From the NCBI GenBank assembly GCA_015056145.1, contig SVGY01000003.1:62001-126000 (forward strand): a stretch of 64,000 nt of DNA, read 5' to 3'. Below, in pieces: positions 54,836 to 63,508 of this stretch (position 1 is the stretch's first letter; every line of letters begins with the position of its first letter). Under the pieces are notes generated by a model. It worked only from the letters and a program-made list of their open reading frames with translations. It did no database searches and was not told the DNA's origin. Source of the DNA: Clostridiales bacterium. Lineage in GTDB: Bacteria; Bacillota; Clostridia; Christensenellales; Aristaeellaceae. A program made the position numbers and the translations under genes.

Positions 54836-56299
54836 ATGAACAAAAGAACCGCATTTGCAAAGAAAACGGAGATCAAACAGCAGATCAACCAACTGATCAT
54901 GACCATGTTTATTCCTATGGTTTTGATCATTGCGGTGCTGCTTTTTATGCTGATTTCCATTAACCGGCAATATACCAGCGCATTGCAGAATGCCAATACC
55001 GCTGCGGAATTCAACAGCGAGTTCAAGGAAACCATCGACCAGGAGATGTACAACCACGTCATCATGCCCAGAAGCGAAAACTCTGTGGCTGAACTGCCTA
55101 TGGACGAGCTGGATAACGCCGTCAGCGTTCTGCATAAGCTGGAGGAGACCACCACCCTCCGGGATAACCGCTGGCGTATCCAGAGCATGATCAACATGTG
55201 CGAAAACCTGCGCACCTATATGATCGAGATCGCAAAATCCGATCGGTATGATGACCGGATGGAACTGCTGGACAGAAATATCCGTGGCGAAACCGGTCTG
55301 ACCATCCTGATTGAAACCTATATGCATGACTTTATTGACGACGAGGTTCGAGAACTGGCAAGGCTCAAGGATGAAATCAACCGGCAGATGGTGCTGATCA
55401 TCCTTTGTTCCATTGCGGGGGTTCTGGTTCTTACGATACTGACGCTGCTGTATTCGGTACGGCTTTCAAGGCGAATTACCCAGCCCATCGGCGCACTGGT
55501 GAAAAAAGCAAAGCAACTGGGTGACGGCGAGTTTTCCGTTGCTCCGGTGGAAACGGACAGCCCGGAACTGCAGACGCTGGACAAGGGCTTTGACGAAATG
55601 GCGGGGCGCATCAACGCACTGATTGAAAAGCAGATCAAGGATGAAAAATACCTGCACTGGGCGGAACTGGAGCTGCTGCAGGCGCAGATCAATCCGCATT
55701 TCCTCTATAATACGCTGGATTCGATCCTGATCCTTGCTGAAAGCAACCGCAACGAGGAAGTAGTGAACATGGTCACCAACCTGTCCGTGTTCTTCCGCAA
55801 CTCCCTCAGCAAGGGGGCGGACGTTATCAGCCTGCAGGCGGAGCGGGATCAGGTAAAGAGCTATCTTGAAATACAACAGATTCGTTACAGCGATATCCTT
55901 CAGTACGAGATCGATATTGATCCATCCCTGATGCAGTACATGGTGCCCAAGCTGATCCTTCAGCCGCTGGTGGAAAACGCCCTTTATCACGGCACCAAAA
56001 ACAAGCGGGCGCTGGGTTTGATCCGTATTGAAGGACGAGATATGGGAAAGAACATGCTGCTGAAGGTGAAAGACAACGGCGCAGGCATGTCCCCGGAACA
56101 GCTACAGGCGCTGCAATCCGGCGTGTATAACGACCGGCATACGGGACTCGGACTGGTGAATGTGCATAAGCGGATCAAGCTTTATTGCGGCGATGAATAC
56201 GGGTTGACCTTTGAAAGCAATCAGGGCGAGGGAACCACCGTATCGATCCTGATTCCCAAAAAAGAAACGCTGGATCATGAAAGGAATGGACTGAAATGA
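54836..56299 (+). CDS. YesM-type sensor histidine kinase
   Basis: A 487-residue membrane kinase: helix 1 near residues 20-44, an extracytoplasmic sensor region of about 140 residues, helix 2 near 188-210, a HAMP domain, then the His_kinase domain with the phosphoacceptor in INPHFLYNTLDS near 287-298 and a HATPase_c domain with VENALYHGTKN, KDNGAGMS and HTGLGLVNVHKR. The family works with YesN/AraC-type regulators on carbohydrate uptake genes. The ATG follows GAGGAGCATGGGAGC. The gene ends in an ATGA overlap with the binding lipoprotein gene, tying the two products together. Confidence 0.92.
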   Translation: MNKRTAFAKKTEIKQQINQLIMTMFIPMVLIIAVLLFMLISINRQYTSALQNANTAAEFNSEFKETIDQEMYNHVIMPRSENSVAELPMDELDNAVSVLHKLEETTTLRDNRWRIQSMINMCENLRTYMIEIAKSDRYDDRMELLDRNIRGETGLTILIETYMHDFIDDEVRELARLKDEINRQMVLIILCSIAGVLVLTILTLLYSVRLSRRITQPIGALVKKAKQLGDGEFSVAPVETDSPELQTLDKGFDEMAGRINALIEKQIKDEKYLHWAELELLQAQINPHFLYNTLDSILILAESNRNEEVVNMVTNLSVFFRNSLSKGADVISLQAERDQVKSYLEIQQIRYSDILQYEIDIDPSLMQYMVPKLILQPLVENALYHGTKNKRALGLIRIEGRDMGKNMLLKVKDNGAGMSPEQLQALQSGVYNDRHTGLGLVNVHKRIKLYCGDEYGLTFESNQGEGTTVSILIPKKETLDHERNGLK

Positions 56300-57270
56300 A
56301 GAAATTCTTGATGCTGACGCTTGTCCTGATGATGGGGCTTCTGCTGTGCGGCTGCACAGACAGCAGGGAGGCAGCGGATGTGGAGAACGAAGATTTTATT
56401 GTGGTTGGATTTTCTCAGGTGGGCGCAGAGAGCGACTGGCGGGTTGCCAACACCCTCAGCATGCAGCAGGCGCTTTCTGAAAAGAACGGCTACAAGCTGA
56501 TCATTGATGATGCCCAGAATAAGCAGGAACGGCAGATCACTGCTATCCGCAACTTTATCCAGCAGGAAGTGGACTACATCGTACTGGCGCCCACTACGGA
56601 AACGGGCTGGGATACGGTGCTGGCAGAGGCAAAAGCTGCGGGCATTCCGGTCATTCTGGTGGACAGGATGATCAAGGTGAAGGATGAAGAGCTGTTTACC
56701 TGCTGGGTAGGATCAGATTTCTATCTTGAAGGGAAAAAAGCGGTGGAATGGATGGAAGAATACTTTGGCGACAGGGAGATCAGAATTCTTCATCTTCAGG
56801 GAAACTATGGAACCACCGCTCAGTTGGGTCGCACCAAGGGTCTGGATGACGGACTTGCCAATAATCCGGGCTGGACGCTGGTGCACCGGCAAAGCGGCGA
56901 GTTCGTTCAGGGGAAGGGACAGGAACTGGTAGAGGAATGCATCGCCGGAGGAATACAGTTTGATGTGGTGTATTCCGAAAATGACAATATGGCCTACGGT
57001 GCAATTGATGCGCTGAAGGCCGCAGGGCTTACGCCCGGTGAAGATGTATTTGTGGTTTCCTTTGATGCGAGCCATAACGCCCTGCAGCTGACCCTTGCCG
57101 GAGAAATCAGCTTTGATGTGGAGTGCAATCCGCTGCATGGTCCCCGGGTTGAGGATATTATTCAAAGGTTGGAAAAAGGCAGTACGCCACCCAAGTATAC
57201 TTATGTGGACGAAACAGCCTTTGATTCGGAAACAATCACCCAGGAGATGATCGATCAGCGGGAATACTGA
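56296..57270 (+). CDS. sugar-binding lipoprotein (YtfQ-like), probable co-sensor of the kinase
   Basis: A 324-residue substrate-binding lipoprotein with lipobox LLCGC (Cys near residue 20). The mature part resembles the neighbouring importer binding protein: VGFSQVGAESDWRVANT near 37, APTTETGWD near 98, VYSENDNMAYGA near 218 and a conserved FDVECNPLHGP near 272. It is translated with the kinase, not with the importer, which suggests that it delivers ligand to the kinase sensor domain. Its 3' end overlaps the convergent regulator gene by 16 bp. Confidence 0.9.
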   Translation: MKKFLMLTLVLMMGLLLCGCTDSREAADVENEDFIVVGFSQVGAESDWRVANTLSMQQALSEKNGYKLIIDDAQNKQERQITAIRNFIQQEVDYIVLAPTTETGWDTVLAEAKAAGIPVILVDRMIKVKDEELFTCWVGSDFYLEGKKAVEWMEEYFGDREIRILHLQGNYGTTAQLGRTKGLDDGLANNPGWTLVHRQSGEFVQGKGQELVEECIAGGIQFDVVYSENDNMAYGAIDALKAAGLTPGEDVFVVSFDASHNALQLTLAGEISFDVECNPLHGPRVEDIIQRLEKGSTPPKYTYVDETAFDSETITQEMIDQREY

Positions 57271-58844
57271 TCCTGCTGGTTTTGCTGCCGGTATTCCTTT
57301 GGGGTCATGCCCACGTTTTTGCGGAATACATGGCTGAAATAGTTTGGCTCGTTGTAGCCGATTTCCATGGCGATGGCGGAAAGCAGCATATCGGTGGTAG
57401 AAAGAAGTTCCTTGGCTTTTTCCAGGCGCAGGGCAGTGAGATAGTTGATGAAGGAACGCCCCGCCGTCTGGGAAAAGATCATGCTGAAATGGGCGGAACT
57501 CATGCCCACGTGCTTTGCCACGGCGATGAGGGAAATATTGGGATCGCAGTAATGCTCCTGCACATACTCCATGGCACGGTTGATGACATGGGTGTGGCGG
57601 AAAACGGCTGGGTTATCCTGACGCTGGGAAACCGCTTTCTGCAAAAGTTCCAGAGCCAGCTTGCGGAAACTGTCCCGATGGGCTGAGGCGGCGAAGAGAT
57701 CATACTCGCTGCTGAGCTTGGCGGCGATATCTTTGGAATCCGCATTGGGCGTGGTTTTGGAAATCATATGGATGGTGATTTTCAGAAGGTCTATCAGCGC
57801 ATCGTAGCGCATGAGCATGCTGCCGAAATGATTCTGGCTGAGGTATTCGTCCAAAAGGGCAGGAAGGTCTTCCGAAGCGCATTGCTGGAGCCGGTGGCGG
57901 AAAGCATCGTCAAAGGGGCTGCTGAAATTGGCGATCTTCGCAGTGAGCTGGGCGGTATCGTTGATATCGATGAGCTGACCGGCGGATACGGTCTGCACCT
58001 TCTTGAAGATGTCGTTGGCAGCACTGCAGGCGTCACGGATGGCACTGAGCCTCTCCACCACCGTGCCTACCACCGTGGTGGCGGTAATACCAAGGGGATC
58101 CAGTTCATGGCGGATAATGTTGATGAGACGGTATACATCCTCGCTGAGCTGGGAAAGATCGCCGGAACAGAACAGCAGAGTCAGCTGACCGGAATTGCTG
58201 ATGTGATATAGCGGAGAGTTCTGATCCCGGAGAATGGAAAGAATGGCAGTTTTCAGCACGCGCTGCTGAGAACTATCCGCATCAAACCCGAAAAGAACCA
58301 CCTGATAATAGGGAGCGACGATATCCAGATCAAGGGAACGGGCACGCTCCAGCAAAACACCTGTATCGGCGCCGCCGAAAAGCAGCTGCTCCATAAAATG
58401 CTGGTGCAGAGCGATGTGAACTTCGTCCTTGTCATAACCCGCAGGAAGAAATTGATTCTGACTGCGGTTTTTTTCGATTTGGTGGGCAACGCTTTCAATG
58501 GCCTCCGCCAGTTCCGGGGAACGGATGGGTTTGAGCAGGTAGAGATCCACCCCGAGACTAATGGCTTTCTGGGCGTATTCGAACTCGCCAAAGCCGCTGA
58601 TGATAATGATTTTGAGCCACGGCATCATGGCTTTTACATGGCGGATGAGCTCGAAACCGTCAAGAAAAGGCATGCGGATATCGGTGATGAGAATATCCGG
58701 CATGAGATCCTGCATCATGGACAGCGCCATTTCACCGTCGGAGGCTTCGCCGCAGAAGGCATAGGGGCCGGACAGGTTTTCAATCATGTTGCGGATACTT
58801 TGGCGGATGAGCAGTTCATCCTCCACTACGAAAATCTGGTACAT
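57255..58844 (-). CDS. YesN-type response regulator with AraC DNA-binding domain
   Basis: A 529-residue regulator. The receiver domain (residues 1-120) has the acidic pair ED at 8-9, the phosphoacceptor in ILITDIRMP near 55 and the lysine in LLKPIR near 105. A middle region of about 280 residues without motifs leads to a C-terminal AraC-type double helix-turn-helix (about 425-525) with ISLIAVAKHVGMSSAHFS and AIAMEIGYNEPNYFSHVFRK. It probably activates the divergent or adjacent importer operon when phosphorylated by the kinase. The ATG at 58844 follows AAAAGGAGG; the longer frame has no ribosome site. Confidence 0.92.
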   Translation of the reverse strand: MYQIFVVEDELLIRQSIRNMIENLSGPYAFCGEASDGEMALSMMQDLMPDILITDIRMPFLDGFELIRHVKAMMPWLKIIIISGFGEFEYAQKAISLGVDLYLLKPIRSPELAEAIESVAHQIEKNRSQNQFLPAGYDKDEVHIALHQHFMEQLLFGGADTGVLLERARSLDLDIVAPYYQVVLFGFDADSSQQRVLKTAILSILRDQNSPLYHISNSGQLTLLFCSGDLSQLSEDVYRLINIIRHELDPLGITATTVVGTVVERLSAIRDACSAANDIFKKVQTVSAGQLIDINDTAQLTAKIANFSSPFDDAFRHRLQQCASEDLPALLDEYLSQNHFGSMLMRYDALIDLLKITIHMISKTTPNADSKDIAAKLSSEYDLFAASAHRDSFRKLALELLQKAVSQRQDNPAVFRHTHVINRAMEYVQEHYCDPNISLIAVAKHVGMSSAHFSMIFSQTAGRSFINYLTALRLEKAKELLSTTDMLLSAIAMEIGYNEPNYFSHVFRKNVGMTPKEYRQQNQQDQYSR

Positions 58845-58944
58845 GCGGCGGTTTCCTCCTTTTACAGGGTATGGGGCAGATGTTCGGACAACTTGTTTGA
58901 GTAAATTGTAACAGAGAAAAAGAAATGCGTCCAGTACCTTTTTA

Positions 58945-58953
58945 TGATATACT
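58945..58953 (+). promoter_or_regulatory. extended -10 promoter of the methyltransferase gene
   Basis: TGA-TATACT at 58945-58953 with a poor -35, 25 nt before the start codon. Confidence 0.55.
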
Positions 58954-58978
58954 GTGGGCAAAGGAAAGGTGAAAGAAA

Positions 58979-59635
58979 ATGAAGCTGGAGAAAATGACGG
59001 ATTTTTTTGAAACGCGGCTTGAGGGCTACGATGAGCATATGCTGAAAAACATTCCCGGGGCGCAGGAGTTCTATCCTTTTACGGCGGCACAGCTGCCCGC
59101 GACGGCCGGAGTGAAGGTACTGGACCTTGGTTGCGGGACGGGAATCGAATTGGGATACTACTTTGACATGAATCCTTCGGCAGAGGTGACTGGCATTGAT
59201 TTGAGCGCCGGGATGCTGAAAAGACTGGAGGAGAAATACTGCGGGAAAGCGCTGAACCTGATATGCGGTTCCTATTTCGAGACAGAGCTGGGGCAGGATG
59301 AATATGACGCGGCTGTTTCCGTGGAGAGCCTGCACCACTTTACAAAGGAAGAGAAAACGGCGCTGTACAAAAAGGTTTACAGGACGCTGAAAGAAAAGGG
59401 ATATCTGATTTTGACGGACTATTTTGCCTTGAGTGCGGAAGAGGAAAGAATGCGCCGGCAGGAATTGGAAAACCTGATGCGTCAGCAGGGGGAGGCCGGA
59501 GCGGAACTATATCATTATGATACGCCCCTCACGGTGGAACATGAGATGGAAGCCTTGCGGGAAGCGGGGTTTGCTGTGGTGCGCGTTTTGGGAAAATGGG
59601 GCGCTACTGCGGTGATTCGTGCGGAGAAGGGGTAA
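58979..59635 (+). CDS. SAM-dependent methyltransferase, substrate unknown
   Basis: A 218-residue class I methyltransferase. Motif I is LDLGCGTGIELGY near residues 48-60, the acidic loop VTGIDLSAGML near 68-78, motif II-like DAAVSVESLHHF near 106-117 and post-motif GYLILTDYF near 138-146. Small single-domain enzymes of this kind act on varied substrates, so no target is proposed. The ATG follows GGAAAGGTGAAAGAAA. It is a single-gene unit with a structured non-coding region after it. Confidence 0.9.
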   Translation: MKLEKMTDFFETRLEGYDEHMLKNIPGAQEFYPFTAAQLPATAGVKVLDLGCGTGIELGYYFDMNPSAEVTGIDLSAGMLKRLEEKYCGKALNLICGSYFETELGQDEYDAAVSVESLHHFTKEEKTALYKKVYRTLKEKGYLILTDYFALSAEEERMRRQELENLMRQQGEAGAELYHYDTPLTVEHEMEALREAGFAVVRVLGKWGATAVIRAEKG

Positions 59636-59653
59636 AAGATAATCAGAATGAAG

Positions 59654-59986
59654 AAAACCTGCTGCAAAGAAATGCAGCAGGCAGGCTATCAAAAAGGGGC
59701 GGGGTGCAGGGGCATCATCATCCGCAACCTCAGTCGGCGTTCCGGGCACTACCCGTGCCCGGCCCTTGCTTCGGTTGACGACTTCGGGTCGTTTTGTGCT
59801 TCGCCCAAGTGCCCACTGGGCACACACTTCCCTCCGTCCCCCTGCCGGGTGTGGGCAGAACCCATAATCCTTGTGCCGCAGCACTTTCATGAAAGCGCAG
59901 CGAGCACCGAAGACGCAAGATGTGCGGCTTTGACTGACAAGAACGAGTTTTTTCGACAAAAACCTGCTGCAAAGAAATGCAGCAGG
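59654..59986. repeat. structured non-coding element bounded by 28-bp direct repeats
   Basis: Identical 28-bp sequences occupy 59654-59681 and 59959-59986, each containing the perfect hairpin CCTGCTGC-AAAGAAAT-GCAGCAGG. The 277 bp between them have many short inverted repeats, such as CCGGGCA...TGCCCGG near 59742-59762 and GTGCCCA-C-TGGGCAC near 59808-59822. Both strands have open frames but with Cys/Pro/Arg-rich, unprotein-like translations and no ribosome sites. It looks like an inserted repeat element or structured RNA that duplicated the terminator hairpin. Confidence 0.65.
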
Positions 59987-59991
59987 TTTTT
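59959..59991. terminator. bidirectional terminator after the APH-like gene
   Basis: Stem 59963-59970 with 59979-59986 extended by AAAA on one side and TTTTT on the other, making a good terminator in both directions. The left copy at 59654-59681 has no T run and is a broken duplicate of it. Confidence 0.82.
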
Positions 59992-60001
59992 GATGTGAAG
60001 A

Positions 60002-60751
60002 TTATTCGTATTCCACCACGCTGGCCCAGTTGAGGAGCAGTTCCCGCTCTTCGGGGATGCTCTTGACGGACTGGGAGGCGGCTACGATGGGCAGCCATTT
60101 CTGCACGTAGCGCTTCTCGGTGCCGGACTTCTTGCAGAAGTGCTCCAGATAGCGCTCGGCGTTATCCTTTTCGCCGCGCAGGCAGAACAGCAGGTAGGTG
60201 CGGGCGACGTCGGCAGAGGCGTTGCCCTGCGTGGCGTGGTTCCAGTCCAGAACATAGGGGGTGCCGTCGGCGGTGAGGATGATGTTGGAGGGGCGGAAGT
60301 CGCCGTGGCAAACCTTGTTGTGCTTGGGCATGCCCTCAAGACGGGTGTGGAGCTCGTAGCGGGTGGTGTAGTCGATATCTGCCTGACTGATTTTGCGCAT
60401 CATCTTGTCCTTGAGCTTGGTGAGCATGGGGCAGGTCTTGGACTGCACTTCCATCTGCAGATTGACGAACAGTTCCAGGTATTCCTCAAAACGTTCGGGA
60501 TGATCCACCAGAAGGCGGGAAAGGGTGGTGCCTTCGATGTAATCCTGCACGATGGCCCACTGGCCGTCAACACGGCAGACCTCGTGGATCTTGGGAATAT
60601 TAAGGCCGGTTTCTTCGATGCGGGCCTGATTGAGAGCCTCGTGAAGGACATCCGCCTTGGAGTAATCATGATCAAAAACTTTGATGCAAAGATCGCCGTC
60701 ACGGTAGATCTTTTTATGCTCTCGGGTTGCGATAACCTGATCCAGTTTCAT
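60002..60751 (-). CDS. APH/choline-kinase-fold phosphotransferase
   Basis: A 249-residue kinase of the aminoglycoside-phosphotransferase fold. The catalytic loop is VCHGDFRPSNII near residues 147-158 and the metal-binding segment YVLDWNHATQG near 166-176, replacing the usual D-F-E by D-W-N. The N-terminal lysine in LCIKVFD near 24 is a candidate ATP-binding residue. The true substrate could be a sugar, choline, an antibiotic or a spore-coat-related molecule; nothing here decides. It starts 36 nt after adhE with a moderate GAAAGAGG site and may be cotranscribed with it. Confidence 0.82.
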   Translation of the reverse strand: MKLDQVIATREHKKIYRDGDLCIKVFDHDYSKADVLHEALNQARIEETGLNIPKIHEVCRVDGQWAIVQDYIEGTTLSRLLVDHPERFEEYLELFVNLQMEVQSKTCPMLTKLKDKMMRKISQADIDYTTRYELHTRLEGMPKHNKVCHGDFRPSNIILTADGTPYVLDWNHATQGNASADVARTYLLFCLRGEKDNAERYLEHFCKKSGTEKRYVQKWLPIVAASQSVKSIPEERELLLNWASVVEYE

Positions 60752-60787
60752 AATTATGCCTCTCTTTCCTGATTAAGAAGGGGGAAA

Positions 60788-63415
60788 TCAGTTCTGGACT
60801 TCGGTCCAGTGGTTGCCGTAGTAGGCGTTGAGGTACATCTGCCTGATCTCGCTCATGAGGGGGTAGCGGGGGTTGGCACCGGTGCACTGGTCGTCGAAGG
60901 CCTGCTCGGTCATTTCGTCCAGCTGATCAAGGAAGGCTTTTTCATCGATGTTGTAATCCTTGATGGTCTTGCGGATACCAACACGCTCCTTCAGATCGTT
61001 GATGGCGGTGATGAGTGCTTCCAGCTTTTCTTCGTCGGTATCACCCTTGAGGCCAAGATAATCAGCGATCTCAGCGTAGCGGGCGAGGGTGTGGGGATGA
61101 TCGTACTGGGAGAAAGTACCCATCTTGGCGGGGATCTCGGCAGCGTTGAAACGGAGCACTTCTTCGATCATGAGGGCATTGGCTACGCCGTGGGCCAGAT
61201 GATGGAATGCGCCCAGCTTATGAGCCATGGAGTGGCACACACCCAGGAAGGCGTTGGCAAAAGCCATACCGGCGATGGTGGCTGCGTTGGCCATCTTTTC
61301 GCGGGCTTCGGGATCGTTGGGGCCGTTATCGTAGGCACGGGGCAGGTACTGGAAGATGAGTTTGAGCGCCTTGAGGGCAAGACCGTCGGTATAGTCGGTG
61401 GCCAGCATGGAGGCGTAGGCTTCCAAAGCATGGGTGACAGCATCGATACCGGAGGCGGCGGTGAGGCCCTTGGGTGCAGTCATGTGGAAGTCTGCATCGA
61501 TGATGGCCATGTTGGGCAGCAGCTCGTAATCCGCCAGGGGATACTTGACGCCGCTGGTCTCGTCGGTGATGACGGCGAAGGGGGTTACTTCGCTGCCGGT
61601 GCCGGCAGAGGTGGGAATGGCAATGAAATAAGCCTTTTCGCCCATCTTGGGGAAGGTGTACACACGCTTGCGGATATCGATGAAGCGCATGGCCATATCC
61701 ATGAAATCGGCTTCGGGATGCTCATACATCACCCACATGATCTTGGCGGCGTCCATGGCGCTGCCGCCGCCCAGAGCGATGATGCAGTCGGGCTGGAAGG
61801 CACGCATTTGTTCCGCACCGGCTTTTGCGCAGGCCAGGGTGGGGTCGGGCTCCACGTTGAAGAAGGTGGTGTAGGGGATATCCATGGCTTCCAGCTTTTC
61901 AGTGATGGGGCGGGTGTAGCCATTTTCAAAGAGGAAATTGTCGGTAACGATGAATACCTTTTTGCGGCCGAGAACGTTTTTCAGTTCATCCAGCGCCACG
62001 GGCAGGCAGCCTTTCTTCATATATACTTTTTCAGGGGCACGGAACCAAAGCATGTTCTCCCTCCGTTCGGCTACGGTTTTGATATTGAGCAGATGTTTTA
62101 CGCCAACGTTTTCCGAAACGCTGTTGCCGCCCCAGGAGCCGCAGCCAAGCGTGAGGGAAGGAGCCAGCTTGAAGTTGTACAAATCGCCGATGCCGCCCTG
62201 GGAAGAGGGGGTGTTGACCACGATGCGGCAGGTTTTCATACGGGCGGTGAAGCGATTGAGATCATCCCGGGCGGTGATGGGATTGAGGTAGATGGAAGCG
62301 GTGTGGCCGTAGCCGCCGTCGATGATCATCTGCTCGGCCTTGTCGAAGGCTTCATCCAGAGTTTCGGCGTGGTACATGGCCAGAACGGGAGAGAGCTTCT
62401 CATGGGCAAATTCCTCGGAAATATCAACGCTTTCCACTTCGCCGATGAGAATCTTGGTATTGGAGGGAACCTGTACACCGGCCATGGCGGCGATGGTGGT
62501 AGCCTTCTGACCGACGATTTTAGCGTTGAGAGCGCCGTTGATGAGGATGGTCTTACGAACCTTTTCGGTTTCCTCGGGGGTGAGGAAGTAGCAGCCACGG
62601 GCGGCAAACTCAGCACGGGCCTTGTCATAGACGGAGTTGAGCACGATAACGCTCTGCTCGGAGGCGCAGATCATGCCGTTATCAAAGGTTTTGGAATGGA
62701 TGATGGAGTTGACGGCGAGGGTGATATCGGCGCTGTCATCGATGATGGCGGGTACGTTGCCGGCACCTACGCCCAGAGCGGGTTTGCCGCTGGAGTAGGC
62801 AGCCTTGACCATGCCGGGGCCGCCGGTTGCCAGGATGATATCTGCCTCTTTCATGACCAGATTGGTCATATCCAGGGAAGGTACGTCGATCCAGCGGATG
62901 ATGCCCTCGGGGGCGCCGGCGGCAACTGCTGCATCCAGTACAACCTTTGCAGCTGCAATGGTGGATTTCTTGGCCCGGGGATGGGGGCTGATGATAATGC
63001 CGTTGCGGGTTTTGAGGGAAATGAGGGTTTTGAAAATAGCGGTGGAGGTGGGGTTGGTGGTGGGAATGACGGCGGCTACAACGCCGATGGGCTCGGCGAT
63101 CTTCTGCATGCCAAAGGCCTTGTCTTCCTCGATAATGCCGCAGGTTTTGGTATCCTTATAGGCATTGTAGATATATTCGGCAGCATAGTGGTTTTTGATG
63201 ACCTTATCCTCCACAACGCCCATGCCGGTTTCTTCCACGGCCATTTTGGCCAGTGCAATGCGCTGACGATTGGCGGCGGTGGCGGCTGCAAGGAAAATAC
63301 GGTCTACCTGCTCCTGAGTGTAGGTGGAGAACTGCCGCTGGGCGGCCCGCACGGAGGCGATGGCGGCTTCCAGCTTCTCTACGCTGTCCACGATGTCAAA
63401 GTGTTTTTCTTCCAT
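60788..63415 (-). CDS. adhE: bifunctional acetaldehyde-CoA / alcohol dehydrogenase
   Basis: An 875-residue fermentative enzyme reducing acetyl-CoA to ethanol. The N-terminal aldehyde dehydrogenase half (about 1-440) has PTTNPTSTA near 110, ALGVGAGNVPA near 215 and the catalytic cysteine in MICASEQS near 247. The C-terminal iron-dependent alcohol dehydrogenase half has GGGSAMDAAK near 550, and the metal-ligand region FHHLAHGVANA near 725-735. Such proteins form spirosomes. The ATG at 63415 follows GGAGTGAAAGTC by the right distance; an in-frame GTG nine bases earlier overlaps the ribosome site. Confidence 0.97.
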   Translation of the reverse strand: MEEKHFDIVDSVEKLEAAIASVRAAQRQFSTYTQEQVDRIFLAAATAANRQRIALAKMAVEETGMGVVEDKVIKNHYAAEYIYNAYKDTKTCGIIEEDKAFGMQKIAEPIGVVAAVIPTTNPTSTAIFKTLISLKTRNGIIISPHPRAKKSTIAAAKVVLDAAVAAGAPEGIIRWIDVPSLDMTNLVMKEADIILATGGPGMVKAAYSSGKPALGVGAGNVPAIIDDSADITLAVNSIIHSKTFDNGMICASEQSVIVLNSVYDKARAEFAARGCYFLTPEETEKVRKTILINGALNAKIVGQKATTIAAMAGVQVPSNTKILIGEVESVDISEEFAHEKLSPVLAMYHAETLDEAFDKAEQMIIDGGYGHTASIYLNPITARDDLNRFTARMKTCRIVVNTPSSQGGIGDLYNFKLAPSLTLGCGSWGGNSVSENVGVKHLLNIKTVAERRENMLWFRAPEKVYMKKGCLPVALDELKNVLGRKKVFIVTDNFLFENGYTRPITEKLEAMDIPYTTFFNVEPDPTLACAKAGAEQMRAFQPDCIIALGGGSAMDAAKIMWVMYEHPEADFMDMAMRFIDIRKRVYTFPKMGEKAYFIAIPTSAGTGSEVTPFAVITDETSGVKYPLADYELLPNMAIIDADFHMTAPKGLTAASGIDAVTHALEAYASMLATDYTDGLALKALKLIFQYLPRAYDNGPNDPEAREKMANAATIAGMAFANAFLGVCHSMAHKLGAFHHLAHGVANALMIEEVLRFNAAEIPAKMGTFSQYDHPHTLARYAEIADYLGLKGDTDEEKLEALITAINDLKERVGIRKTIKDYNIDEKAFLDQLDEMTEQAFDDQCTGANPRYPLMSEIRQMYLNAYYGNHWTEVQN

Positions 63416-63455
63416 GACTTTCACTCCTTTATGGCCGGTTCATCGGCCAGAATGT

Positions 63456-63464
63456 ATTATAGCA
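63456..63464 (-). promoter_or_regulatory. extended -10 promoter of adhE
   Basis: TGC-TATAAT on the minus strand (63464-63456), about 40 nt before the adhE start, with no good -35 box, as expected for a promoter that needs or is blocked by a regulator. Confidence 0.65.
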
Positions 63465-63490
63465 TGGGTTTATTCAGAAGGGAAGATATA

Positions 63491-63508
63491 TTGTTAAAAA
63501 AATGTCAA
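63491..63508. promoter_or_regulatory. possible Rex (NADH-sensing repressor) site upstream of adhE
   Basis: TTGTTAA at 63491-63497 and ATGTCAA at 63502-63508 with a 4-nt gap resemble the Rex operator TTGTTAA-N4-TTAACAA. The left half matches fully, the right half in four of seven positions. adhE is a common Rex target in Clostridia, and the site lies 30-50 bp upstream of the -10 box. Confidence 0.35.

Noticed and set aside
59507-59998. Open frames on both strands through the region after the methyltransferase gene
   Set aside because: No ribosome sites, Cys/Pro/Arg-rich translations, and the region is better explained by a hairpin-rich repeat element.
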